Source of the DNA: Amia ocellicauda
Taxonomy: Eukaryota; Chordata; Actinopteri; Amiiformes; Amiidae
Assembly (NCBI RefSeq): GCF_036373705.1
Contig: NC_089868.1
Location: 16,412,520-16,476,519, forward strand
Length of the DNA: 64,000 nt
Reading direction: 5' to 3'
Positions within the stretch are counted from its first letter, which is position 1; each line of letters begins with the position of its first letter. Position numbers and translations under genes: made by a program. This document shows positions 1 through 11,200 of this stretch, one piece after another. The notes under the pieces are model-generated. The model worked only from the letters and a program-made list of their open reading frames with translations, was not told the origin of the DNA and searched no databases.

Positions 1-16
1 TATAAACTTCCTTCAG

Positions 17-72
17 GTGTCTTGGGTGGAAACGTAGCCAACCAGACCATGACAACCACGAACAAAGTCTAA
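17..72 (+). CDS. Possible last coding exon of YIPF1 (C-terminal tail)
   Basis: A pyrimidine-rich acceptor ends at 16. With a two-base split codon, the frame then reads 17 codons (ending ...ANQTMTTTNKV) to TAA at 70-72. The Thr/Asn-rich tail with an NQT tripeptide loosely resembles the Thr-rich C-terminus I recall for YIPF1, a five-pass Golgi membrane protein of the Yip1 family. YIPF1 lies directly upstream of NDC1 in the same orientation in human, which is the main support. The exon is too short to prove identity, and the rest of the gene would lie left of the window. A good donor (GTAAGC at 93) follows the stop, so a 3'UTR intron is possible. The alternative is a chance splice-like site. Confidence 0.3.
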
Positions 73-262
73 ATGAAACCCACTGACTGTAGGTAAGCTG
101 CTGACGCCTTAATAACGGACACTTCCAACTCCTTGTAGTTCTGTGTCTAGAATAAGACAACATAATTCAACTGTCAGGATTTTCCCTATGTAGTGATACA
201 TAATGTACTGTAACAAATGTTAGGTGATGCATATAATATTAAACTGAAAGAAACATTGTTTT

Positions 263-297
<35 letters not shown>
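73..297. other. Non-coding flank left of the transposon, ending in a TA microsatellite
   Basis: No coding signal is seen. It may be 3'UTR or intron of the upstream gene. A pure TA dinucleotide run occupies about 270-297 and abuts the inverted repeat of the transposon; Tc1/mariner elements insert at TA. Confidence 0.5.
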
Positions 298-300
<3 letters not shown>

Positions 301-1518
301 TCACCTAAAGGATTATTAGGAACACCTGTTCAATTTCTCATTAATGCAATTATCTAACCAACCAATCACATGGCAGTTGCTTCAATGCATTTAGGGGTGT
401 GGTCCTGGTCAAGACAATCTCCTGAACTCCAAACTGAATGTCTGAATGGGAAAGAAAGGTGATTTAAGCAATTTTGAGCGTGGCATAGTTGTTGGTGCCA
501 GACGGGCCGGTCTGAGTATTTCACAATCTGCTCAGTTACTGGGATTTTCACGCACAACCATTTCTAGGGTTTACAAAGAATGGTGTGAAAAGGGAAAAAC
601 ATCCAGTGTGCGGCAGTCCTGTGGGCGAAAATGCCTTGTTGATGCTAGAGGTCAGAGGAGAATGGGCCGACTGATTCAAGCTGATAGAAGAGCAACTTTG
701 ACTGAAATAACCACTCGTTACAACCGAGGTATGCAGCAAAGCATTTGTGAAGCCACAACACGTACAACCTTGAGGCAGATGGGCTACAACAGCAGAAGAC
801 CCCACCGGGTACCACTCATCTCCACTACAAATAGGAAAAAGAGGCTACAATTTGCACAAGCTCACCAAAATTGGACAGTTGAAGACTGGAAAAATGTTGC
901 CTGGTCTGATGAGTCTCGATTTCTGTTGAGACATTCAGATGGTAGAGTCAGAATTTGGCGTAAACAGAATGAGAACATGGATCCATCATGCCTTGTTACC
1001 ACTGTGCAGGCTGGTGGTGGTGGTGTAATGGTGTGGGGGATGTTTTCTTGGCACACTTTAGGCCCCTTAGTGCCAATTGGGCATCGTTTAAATGCCACGG
1101 CCTACCTGAGCATTGTTTCTGACTATGTCCATCCCTTTATGACCACCATGTACCCATCCTCTGATGGCTACTTCCAGCAGGATAATGCACCATGTCACAA
1201 AGGTCGAATCATTTCAAATTGGTTTCTTGAACATGACAATGAGTTCACTGTACTAAACTGGCCCCCACAGTCACCAGATCTCAACCCAATAGAGCATCTT
1301 TGGGATGTGGTGGACTGGGAGCTTCGTGCCCTGGATGTGCATCCCACAAATCTCCATCAACTGCAAGATGCTATCCTATCAATATGGGCCAACATTTCTA
1401 AAGAATGCTTTCAGCACCTTGTTGAATCAATGCCACGTAGAATTAAGGCAGTTCTGAAGGCGAAAGGGGGCCAAACACAGTATTAGTATGGTGTTCCTAA
1501 TAATCCTTTAGGTGAGTG
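298..1518 (+). mobile_element. Complete Tc1/mariner-superfamily transposon, DD36E (Incomer-like)
   Basis: The element is 1,221 bp. Its ends are perfect 29-bp inverted repeats: 298-326 begins CACTCACCTAAAGG and 1490-1518 is the exact reverse complement. Both ends are flanked by TATATA, so the TA target duplication is hidden in the microsatellite. It contains one long ORF (446-1486) coding a full-length transposase. D-to-E spacing in the transposase is 36 residues rather than the 34 usual for Tc1, matching the DD36E group described in animals as Incomer. Identical ends and an open reading frame suggest recent insertion. Confidence 0.93.
446..1486 (+). CDS. DD36E Tc1/mariner transposase, intact
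   Basis: This 346-residue transposase cuts and pastes its element at TA dinucleotides. Residues about 8-120 form the paired-like DNA-binding region: a first helix-turn-helix around residues 8-48 (SISQSAQLLGFSRTTISRVY), a linker with basic patches, and a second helix-turn-helix ending near SRRPHR at 117-121. The catalytic RNase H-like domain follows, with D155 in WSDESRF, a glycine-rich GGGGVMVWG stretch near 190-198, D246 in QQDNAPCH and E283 in PDLNPIEHLWD. D246 to E283 leaves 36 residues between them. No frameshift or stop interrupts it and its length is normal for the superfamily, so it may still be functional. The start at 446 gives the usual compact N-terminus before the first helix. Confidence 0.93.
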   Translation: MGKKGDLSNFERGIVVGARRAGLSISQSAQLLGFSRTTISRVYKEWCEKGKTSSVRQSCGRKCLVDARGQRRMGRLIQADRRATLTEITTRYNRGMQQSICEATTRTTLRQMGYNSRRPHRVPLISTTNRKKRLQFAQAHQNWTVEDWKNVAWSDESRFLLRHSDGRVRIWRKQNENMDPSCLVTTVQAGGGGVMVWGMFSWHTLGPLVPIGHRLNATAYLSIVSDYVHPFMTTMYPSSDGYFQQDNAPCHKGRIISNWFLEHDNEFTVLNWPPQSPDLNPIEHLWDVVDWELRALDVHPTNLHQLQDAILSIWANISKECFQHLVESMPRRIKAVLKAKGGQTQY

Positions 1519-3728
1519 TATATATATGTTCAGAGATGGGCAGTTAGCAATCCTGAAATGACTTCACATTGATCTCTTGGGTGGGTGGATATTTATATTT
1601 TTATTATACTGGAATGTTCCCACTTAAATCCGTGTAATACCTAAATATGAAATTTACAGCACATGACTTAAGTGTTTTTAAAAAATGTTACACTGCTGCA
1701 GTAAATGTGATATTGGAATAATTCTGCCAATGCTGAGAAATGTTTGCTTTTCAATAATACTAATCTTACCTGAATAGTGTTATTTTAATTACAGGTTCTA
1801 CTGTTGCCTTATTACAAAGAATTGAAGTGAAAACTAAGAGAGCATTTGGACCTCGGACTTCACAAACACTGAACTGTGACTTTGCAAGTCTTTGTTTTGT
1901 GACATCGGAAGAAATGTATGAACCATGTGCAGAAAAGTTTTTAAATGGCCTTAACAGGCATTGGTGTCTATATTGACTTGCTAGAATGTATACTAAAGTG
2001 ATGTATATTAAAATGTAAATAGTGCAGTATTCATTTGCTTACCTTTTTAATCGGTATTTATTGTTGTATAAAACTGAGATGGTACTTGCTTAAAGATACC
2101 TTACTATGGCCAGTTAAAGTAAATATGTTTGTTTTGTTTCTCTTTATGGTACATGCTGATTATATAATTTGCAGCATACATAACACTAGAGGTGATTGTT
2201 TTCTATTTATTCTATATTTATAGAGAAAATCAGAGTGAGGGATTTGCCTTGCCAGAGGAGTTGTATATTCACTGACCTGACTTTCAGATACAGCCTGCTG
2301 ATCCACAGAGAGCCCAATGAAGGTCTAAGTGTTACTTGTGAGGGCACATCGTGTTGGTCTCGCATGTCTTTTGTCTCGCCAAAACTCAGTGAATGGTCTG
2401 GTAATCTGACCACGTAGATACTGGGCCAAGCCTTTATTTGACTATATAACATTTACTACTCTGTGAAGCGGAAGTGTACCACATAAAATTTATTAAAAGT
2501 TAAACAGCCTTTCCCTTCTATAGATCTACTGTGACTTTCATATCCTCTCTCGATTGGTTTACTTTTTGAGAAAACAGTATGGTTTCTTGTAGAAATCTAG
2601 ACCTGGTCTTCTTATGTCCTTCATTTTAGGAACGGATTCAATTTAAAATCATGTTTTCTACAGGTTAAATACATTTCTAAGATGCTAGTGTAGCTAAACA
2701 CCGTAAACCAAAACCTTAATATTGATAATGGAAGTGTTTTACTGAAACAGTCGGGTCCATGTTGTGTAAAGGATACATTCTTATGATTCAGAATACATAT
2801 TTTCAACATTAGTTTGTTCTTATGCATATCCAACTATAATATACATTGTTAAATAATTAAAATACTGTAAAATAACCCAGACTCTGCATCATGATCAATA
2901 CTTGGAGCTCTGTCTGCACCACTTCAACCTATCAATGTATGCTTTTATGATAAAGCACAGCTTGCAGCGACGGTGCGACTGTACAGCACACACGCCAGCT
3001 CTTTCTGCATATGCAACATGTCCTGATTAGTGGGTCATGTCAGCCAGCTAACAATACACGTGTACTCTTCAAAGGCTTTAATATTAAAGGAGGAAGAATG
3101 TAACCAAAGATGGATCAAAGCAATGGAAATGCCATGGGATGTGTGCTTGTCTTTTTGTTTTGATCAGCACGTCAAATCCATCTGATGTTCAGTATGAAGA
3201 TGTGTGAGACCGGTAGGATTCTGTCACTTCTAGCATTGTTTAAAAGAACCTGCACATTATTATCCTTTGTGGATGTACGAAGGGATTTAAGGCATACATC
3301 TTTTGAAACAGTCCAAGTATTGTTTTCTAATTAACGAAATAGAAAAATCTGTCATGTGATACTGTGTAAATGCCATGGTACCCACTAATTAATGGTCATT
3401 CTAGCTCTTCGCTTAGAGTTACAGAGGTGTTCTCCAATAGCTGGCCATGTAGAGACATGTCAAACGCAGAACTGTCGATTCAATCCAAGAATTTATATAA
3501 AGACAAGCAAGTGTCACATTGAGTAAGAGTGGCTTAGGTTTTTGAGATGTTAGATTAAACATATGTATCTGTACACAGGGAGAAATATGTTGCCTACTTC
3601 TGAAGGTCATCTATGGAAACATTTGGGAATAATTTAATTGGCAGTGTTTCTGGACTTAATTAAAAGGTTTGCCCTACATGATGGCAAATTGTAATTAACC
3701 TTTAATTATTCGTTTATTTTTTGTTTAG
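1519..3728. other. Intergenic or intronic stretch, mostly without recognisable content
   Basis: AT-rich sequence with no convincing gene. One acceptor-like site (TTTTAATTACAG ending at 1794) is followed by about 60 open codons to a TGA at 1974-1976; this is discussed as a finding. The upstream non-coding exon(s) and promoter of the coiled-coil gene at 3748 should lie somewhere here, but I could not locate them. Confidence 0.5.
3717..3728 (+). promoter_or_regulatory. Splice acceptor before the coiled-coil gene ATG
   Basis: A T-rich tract ending TTTAG immediately precedes CATATAACAAATACATAGC and the ATG at 3748. It implies an upstream untranslated exon and argues against a purely intronless retrocopy. 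Confidence 0.5.
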
Positions 3729-3747
3729 CATATAACAAATACATAGC

Positions 3748-4509
3748 ATGACCTCAAATATAAAGCAAGAAAATGTTAACCTTTCAAAATGGGAGGTTTT
3801 AAAACTGCTGGAAAAATGTAGAAAAGAAAGAGACGACACCTTGCAGAGAGAAGGTGCGCTCAGAGAGAGAGTCCGAATATATGAAACCAGGATAAGATCT
3901 CAAAACGAGGGACTGAGACAGAAAATTAAACGTCTTTCTTTCGACAACAAAGAGCTGCGCAAAACCGTGAAGAGACTCAGGACGGATCTGGGGCTGGAGT
4001 CGGATCCCCAATTCCAAGGGAAGACCACGAAGGATATCATCCATGAACTGCGAGAAAAAGTGCAGCAATGCAGCGCTATCTTGGAAGAAAACCGAAAGCT
4101 AAGCCAAGCAGTGGATAAACTTACATCTGAGCTGGCCAACACTGCAACATCCAAAATGATCTTAGAGGAGCGCGTTTCATCTTTGCAACGTGATCTCAAA
4201 GACATGACCACCAACCAGCGGCGTCTGGTGAAGCTGTGGGAAGACAAGAGGGCCGAAAGAGAGCACTTCTCCCTGCCGGCCATCTCTCACAGGACTGTCC
4301 CACGACAGGTCTGCAACAAATCTGTCCAGACCGGGATGATCCTACAGGTGCATCAGAAATGTCCTAGCAAATCTCTGGAGGTGACCCAAGATCGGCGAGA
4401 GAGAGAGACCTCTGCAGACCTCAAACCTCCCCCCATCGAGAGGAGACTTTATTCACCCTCCAACACAGAGAAATACAAAGGCTTCCACAATTCAAAGCAA
4501 CACATCTGA
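3748..4509 (+). CDS. Coiled-coil protein of unknown function, 253 aa
   Basis: I do not recognise this protein. It is a single long open frame with a strongly non-random composition. Residues about 17-82 and 95-170 are Leu/Lys/Glu/Arg-rich heptad segments typical of coiled coils, separated by a short Gly/Asp/Pro-containing break around 82-92. The tail (171-253) is basic and Ser/Pro-rich and probably disordered. There is no signal peptide, membrane segment or zinc-binding motif. An acceptor (TTTTTTGTTTAG, ending 3728) lies 19 bp before the ATG, so the 5'UTR is probably spliced. A canonical AATAAA at 4706-4711 closes the transcript. It may be a ciliary, centrosomal or cytoskeletal scaffold, but that is only inference from the fold type. 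It lies about 0.8 kb upstream of NDC1 on the same strand. Confidence 0.8.
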   Translation: MTSNIKQENVNLSKWEVLKLLEKCRKERDDTLQREGALRERVRIYETRIRSQNEGLRQKIKRLSFDNKELRKTVKRLRTDLGLESDPQFQGKTTKDIIHELREKVQQCSAILEENRKLSQAVDKLTSELANTATSKMILEERVSSLQRDLKDMTTNQRRLVKLWEDKRAEREHFSLPAISHRTVPRQVCNKSVQTGMILQVHQKCPSKSLEVTQDRRERETSADLKPPPIERRLYSPSNTEKYKGFHNSKQHI

Positions 4510-4705
4510 GACTGGCACCTTTAAAATGCGGACCAGTGCAGAATGAATGAAAAGCCATGCATCAAATCTCAGAAAGACACACATGCTTGGAAGTATCTAG
4601 CTGCGTTATATAAAACATTTGTGCATGTAATGTATTTTGCATAGCATGTGAACATTAACATAATATGCATATTCGTATATTTTCTAGAAAGTCGTGTGTA
4701 TTGTA

Positions 4706-4711
4706 AATAAA
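4706..4711 (+). terminator. Poly(A) signal of the coiled-coil gene
   Basis: AATAAA lies about 200 bp after the stop codon at 4509. T-rich sequence follows within 30-50 bp, as expected for a cleavage site near 4730. Confidence 0.65.
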
Positions 4712-5281
4712 TGACAGACAAGAACAATATTGTCCATAGTCATTAAGTTTTGATTTTATATATTACTATTAGTTAGTTTGCATATTTTGTGTTTAAATAT
4801 TGCCTTGATATCATAAATGCAATACACATACTTTGTTTAAAATGAAAGTATTGTTGATAAATGAAAATATAAACTTTGGGAAATACATAATGGTTACAGA
4901 GACATTGAATGCATTTTTCAGCACGCCGTGCACATGCTTGTTTTTTGCCTTTCGTTTTGAATGAGTGAGGTTTAGAAGTACTGTATTAACAGCACAGATA
5001 TATAAAAATGTCTCACGATTATTTATTTATTGCTCGCATACCAATACAAAACCTGTCAGTGAATATTGTTCTCTCCTGAATGTGCAAAGCGGCGTTTCTC
5101 TCAGGCGCTGACCGGGACAGCCCCAGTAGGGGGCCTATGGAGGTCCTTTGAATGCCGGCGGCGCGGTATGCAGCGCAGGGAAGTGTTTCGTGTGCTTGGA
5201 TTACAAACTTTGATTTGCAATAGTGTGTGTAAGATCACAGTTTCCATATTTGATGTTTAGATTCACTCTTATTGTTCAATC
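4712..5281 (+). promoter_or_regulatory. Intergenic spacer and NDC1 promoter / 5'UTR region
   Basis: The left part is AT-rich and featureless. From about 5085 to 5190 the sequence becomes GC-richer with several CpGs, including a CTCF-like motif at 5123-5134. This is consistent with a housekeeping-type TATA-less promoter for NDC1, whose ATG is at 5282. The transcription start cannot be fixed from sequence. Confidence 0.5.
5123..5134 (+). promoter_or_regulatory. CTCF-like binding motif upstream of NDC1
   Basis: CCAGTAGGGGGC matches the CTCF core consensus CCASYAGRKGGC at every position. It is about 150 bp upstream of the NDC1 start codon, in the gap between the coiled-coil gene and NDC1. Confidence 0.5.
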
Positions 5282-8200
5282 ATGCTTTCGTCGGGGGAGC
5301 AGCATTGGTTCATTCGCAAGGTAAGACACATCCCTGCGTTTTTTAAGAGACATCCCAGAATCCAGCGAACTAGATGCATGGACTCTCTAGCTGAGAGAGT
5401 TGAATGATTGGTTGAGTGGTGCAATATGAATAAGCCGATCGTTCATGATTATAATGTAATATAAAAACCTCTGTTTTGTTCTAGCCCTGAGCTCAACTAA
5501 AGCAAGTGTGAGCGCAGCCTCCCTTCCCAATCACTAGCTACACACTTTCATTATTCCCCAACTCTCCCTCTGTATAAGTAATCAGGATCAAGCCCAGATA
5601 TGCTCAGTTTGGTTTTGCTCAGTGTCAGGCTTTGTGCTTCCAGGTGATATGCTGGAGGGCTGCAGCCAGTGTGGCCTGGTCAGTGCTGCTGCTGCCGGTG
5701 TCCACGGCCCTGTTTGTGCTCCTGAGCAGGCTTAGCTTGTTCCATCCTGCCCAGTGGATTTCAGGTAGGATGGTCATTTCAAATAAAAATACAGTGAAAC
5801 ATGGCCGATGGCACCATATTCTTGCATGTATGTGTATGAACAGTTTTCAGTTTGTGTTGTCATAACCGTGTGTTTTCATTTCCAGATTCCATGAGCTTCC
5901 TGTGTGGTTCCTATGTCATTTTTTCTCTTGTTCTTCTGTGCTTGGTGGTGCTGGTTATTAGTTTCTTCAATCTGGAGTATTACACAGGTACATTTCTTCC
6001 AGTTATTTTTTTTTAATGGAAATTTAAATTGAAAAAAATCCTTACGCCCTGGTCTTTGTTTTCAGTGGTGCCTTCAATTCCTTGCACTAAGATAGCACTG
6101 ATAGGAAAAGTGCTTCACCCCCAGCAGTTCATTCACTCCCTGGTTCACTGCATGATGGGCATGCTGGTGACCTGGTGTGCGGCAGTGATGATCGGAGGAA
6201 GATACCAGTTTCTCGCCATCCCTTGTGTAGCAGAGGACCAGTGAGTAGTGCTCGATTCACCAAATCGGAGAATAAAATTTAAAGTGATTTTACTATGATT
6301 TAAAATTTAGTTTAATATGTATATTCAGTGTATATAATGGGAAAGCATAAATATTTGCCTTTCATTTCTAATAACATTCCTTCTTTTTTCTGCAGCGTTC
6401 CTGGCAGCCGTCAGATGTGTCTCAATGAGTTCCATCTCTTTTTTCTTTTGGCTGGCGCTTTCATGGGATGCAGCTACAGTCTTTTCGGGGTTGTTAGAAA
6501 CATGAACTATGTGTCCTTTCAGACTATACAGGTACTGAGTCTCAATTTAATTTCCAGTTTACACTTGCACTAAAACAGTAGTGTTCAGGACCATTTGAGC
6601 AATAGAGAGAATGTCTTTAAAATGATCTTAATGTAATATTTCTCAATAATATTCATATCATGACTTGTAATACTAGGCTTTTTACTCCAATACAAATACC
6701 TAACCAATCTTTTGTGCTTTCATTTCAGCAATATAAATATCTACGCTTCAAGGGAACCCTACCTCTGCTGATTAAGCACAGTACAGTTCAGTCGCTGTAT
6801 ACTGTACGCAACTTCTGCATTGCGTATTTCTTCTTGGGTAAGGAAAGAGTTTGAGTAAGCATATTAAAAAGCATAACCTAAAACCGAATTCCCTTCAACT
6901 GGCTCACAGAAGGGTTACATAATTATGTGAAAGAGCACAACAGATTTTATATATCATATTGCAAACCCTGAATTTAAGACCTTAAAACCGAAAACGAGCA
7001 GGAGGAATATAATTTTAAGTGGCTTCAGAGTTATGTGCAAATCTGTAATCTAGCCATCAGCTGGGAGCTTTCATGTGTCTGAGCTTTCAAACTCACGGCA
7101 TACCCGAGCAATCAAAGTTTTGTGATAGATTGAAGATTTAATAAATACTTCAGTGGCATGATCTTCTGGTTATATTTGAGTTGTTTCTGATTAATATGGT
7201 GCCTTATTTAAGCTAAATTCTGCACTAGTTCAGCTTAAACGTAGGCTTTGCATTAAACTAGGGGTTTGAGTTACATTTTCCAGTAAACGTCGTCTTCCAT
7301 CAGGGTTAGGATTGCATTTCTACTCTGTTAACCACGCCGGATGGAGTTGCAGCTTGGGTGTAGCTTCACATTTTTAAGTTGTCTAAGGTGGGGGTTCTGA
7401 CTATTGTTAGGACTAATAAAAGGGCAGGTATCTTATCGGTGTCAAACAATGGTGTGTGGTATCATGTCTTTCTGGTTGGCACTGTAATGCAATATCACAG
7501 TTCGGAATAAAGATTGGTAACATTATTTATCTCTTAAGCAACTTAACTGCTTATTTGGATATTTAATAGCACAACACAATTATTCACCTCCTTTGTTGGT
7601 GTCTTCTGGAAGAGGTATAGAGCAACACTGATACAGAGGTGATTGACACTTGCATTAGAAAGAGCTGGAAGACGGTGTGTTGACTTAGTCAACACGGTAG
7701 GAGGAAAATAGTGTTTTTTATAAACACACCTTAACGTTAAAATTGTTTTATTTTCAGGCTATATCCCCAGAGCATGGATCTGTGCAACAATGAACCTTCA
7801 TAAAGACAGGTGAGTAAATGTCTAGACGCTGGCTAAATCAGTCCATGAATGTGATCCTGCCCCATTAAATCTGTTCTGCTGCATCTTTCAATTTGTATTT
7901 CAAGTTATGATTTATCTTGATGTAAGTTCAGTTGGCCTGTCTTTACATTGTTTTTTTTTTTTTTTTTTTTTTTTACATCTGTTTTGTGAACAAAGTCTAT
8001 AAGCAACCATTTTATTTATGTTAATATCTGATTTTCATGTTTCTGAATGCTTTTGTCTTTTTCCATTAGCACTCTTCATTCACTTGATACGATTGCAGGA
8101 CTCCTGGACTTTTCGCTGATCTACCATCTTTGGATCAGTGGTACTTTTCTCTTGGTGACATGGTACATCACTTGGCTGCTCTTCCGGATCTATATCACAG

Positions 8201-11200
8201 AGGTTTGTAAGATGGAGTTGAATTACTTGATAAAATGTGGATTTTGTTTTTATGACACTACATTCACTGATTAATACTGTCCTTCTGTCATTAAGAATAA
8301 GATCACCAGCTCGTTATTTATTATCGTTTTTGTGCTTCCTCCTAAGGTGTTCTGTTTTCCTGTACAGTCGTCATTCGCGGAGGACGGAAACCACTTCCTT
8401 CCCAGAGTTTTAAGTTGCAAGACACCACTCATTTTAAAGGTAAGGAGAAGAGAAGAAAATCGAAAAGGTGTATTTAATTGATTTAGTAAGAGATTAAATC
8501 TTATTTTTAAAAAATCACTGAATGCTCAAAGTGCCTGAACTTGAATGGAAAAACGGTCACACTGAAAAGCCTTTCTTAAAAATGAATTTGTCATTTCAGT
8601 TTTTAGCTTTACAGGACCTGGCCTTGCTGTCCCAACATTCACCATCAAGAAGAATGGAGGTCTTTAGCCTGAGTCAACCTGGTATGTAGGTTTGTTCATT
8701 TTTATATTCCACTGCATTGGCCAACTGTTGTATATTACTGTGAAATTTGCGTGAAGATATTTTCACTGAAGTATTTGTTTAAGTCAGTTTTTAAACTGGT
8801 AGAAATGACATTTTCTTTGCTGTGAAATTCCAGGTGGCCATCCTCACAATTGGATTGCTATATCTGGGGAGTGTTTGTCTTTGTTGATTGACCTGACTCA
8901 GAAGCTGGTTGCCTACCATGAAGCTGTTGCGTCCAACGGAAGAATGAAGCCGCACTCTGTGGGAAGCGGCAAGGGCTCGTCGTCCTCGGAGAACTCAGGT
9001 AGCATCTTGGTCAAGTAATTAAACCGTAAAAAAAACATGAAAATACAGATACTGTCGCATTATGGAATCTACATTCAGTTTGATGATTTTCCTTTAGGGA
9101 CATCCATTGCTGAGGAGCCTGCGGTTTGGCAGGTACAGACGCCGAGGGCTGGAGGGGTTTTAAAAACTCCTGGCTCTGTCTTTGTGAGGTCCTCAGTGGC
9201 GGGTCTGAGAAGCCCACTGACGGCGCCATTCACTCCAGAGCTGGGCAGCCCCTTCGGATCCCCCGCAATAAGGCGTCTGGCTGGGGCTGTGGACCCGTCT
9301 TCTCCGTGGTATGGCTCCGTACAGAGTCCTCATGTCATGAGAAGAGGACCCAAGCTCTGGTCTTCGTCTGCAGGTAAGGAGGTCATTTGGAGGAATGAAA
9401 CGCACGCCACGTGCAAGACCCGTGTGCGTCTCGAACAGTGTGAGTAGTGTGGTGCTGCTGCCGTCGTGTAAGAGCCCATGCACCCTTCTTCCAGGCTCTC
9501 CACCTAATGGGAGTCTGCCAGGCAACCCCTCTCCAGGACCGAGCCCCCCCCCGGCAGAGCGCAAGCCCAGCTTCTTCTCTCTGTGGCTGCAGAACAGGCA
9601 GGAGCAGGTACGTGATCACCCCTACTCCATACGTGCCTTGGTTGTTTTGTACCTTACGGTGTACTGTACAATGATATAGCGGTGAAAGAGGTAGGCAAAT
9701 GTTGACACCCCCCTCCTTTGTTTTGTATGAAATTGAAATATGAATATGATACTTGACTGGATATGTATGTTTTGTTTTTTCCCCTTTTTGATTGTTTTAT
9801 TCAGGTTAAAAATTTCTTGGCTAGGCGGGTGCCGATAATGTATTTATTTCACAAGGTAAGATGAAATGCATGCTTTGGTGGAGAAAAGGCTCTGCATGCT
9901 GGACGTGACCTAACCTGTCATCTGGGAACACAGCTTTAACTATTTTGCCTGGAAGTACTGCTCACACGATCTCTCTGACACGGCAGCTGCTAAACAGCGT
10001 GCGGCCGCGTCTCACACCGCAGTGGATCATGATTCCTACTGCTGGGTGTTCATTAAAAGGGAACCGTTTAATTTGTAGGTACAGCTGCACTGTTGACACC
10101 CCCAGCTCAATCTGGAGTGATCATGGCACGCTGCTTTCTGTGAGATCAGGTCTGCTGGATGACAGCGTGCTAATGATGGATTCCGACACGAGCAGTACTC
10201 GGCCTAATGATTAAAACTGTTTTCTCCTGGATGCTTTATACAAAGATTTGTATAAAAACACTTTCATGTGATCTTAGATTTAGCACCCATTTTTGCTCTT
10301 TGTTTGTCTGGAGCTGAGCTGTCTCAGTCTAGTGATTCATCCTAATTAATGCCGAACCTTGTCTGCCAATCATTGCCACTCATTAATGTTTTGCAGTTCC
10401 TTCTCCTTCCACAGCCTGTTGTCTGGGTTTTCCAACTTTTCCAGCTTCACCTTGTATGAATTCACCATACAATTAACTTCATGTGTGCTCATGAGCAATA
10501 TTCTATTATTGACGTAAATTGTTTAGTTGAATAGCAGGAATATAAAATGATAAGCACTTTAACCCACCTTTATGAAGTGTCAAAGCTGGTTCTGTGCATG
10601 TATGAGAAGAGCACAATGCTTACAACGAATCCCACACTTTTCACTTCAAATGTAATGCTGCAGATACTGTCAATAAGATGCTCTGTAGTTAACTTTGCTT
10701 ATGAGTAAGCTCCCACTTCTGTTTGAAATCCATGAAGATGAGCCTGACTTTTTGAGAAGAATCTGGCCAAGTTTTCAGTCCATTTTACGTCAAAAATAAA
10801 CCTTTTGGTATTTAAGCTCAGTCTGTTTTCCTTGCAGCTGCCAGAAGCCTCCAGCCAAGCACTTTTTGCAGACAGTCAATCTCATATATGGGCTCTTGAA
10901 GGTTTGTGAGCAATTTATATAGGGATTATGTATTTGAAAAATGCCAGTGGGGGTTAAGTACTAATTTGAATGGGTTCTTATGTTCTGTTTCAAATACATT
11001 AAAAGAGCACACTTTTCCTGGTATGTTTGTAGAAATTATATTCATACAGTTTTGTTTGTTGCGTCTTTGTTTTTAACAGGGTTTCAATTTAGGCTCTTAG
11101 AAATGTGATCATGACAGCTCTGCCCTCTAGATGCACTGGACTTTATTTTACATGACAAATTGCCTTCAGCATATCGAACAATGGATTAGCATGGAACCGA

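Noticed and set aside
2035..2223. 62-codon + strand ORF in the gap after the transposon
   Set aside because: AT-rich, hydrophobic by composition, no splice or promoter support, no recognisable similarity.
9193..9564. Minus-strand ORF of 123 codons over NDC1 exons 12-13
   Set aside because: Antisense shadow of GC-rich NDC1 coding exons; spans real splice sites on the + strand.
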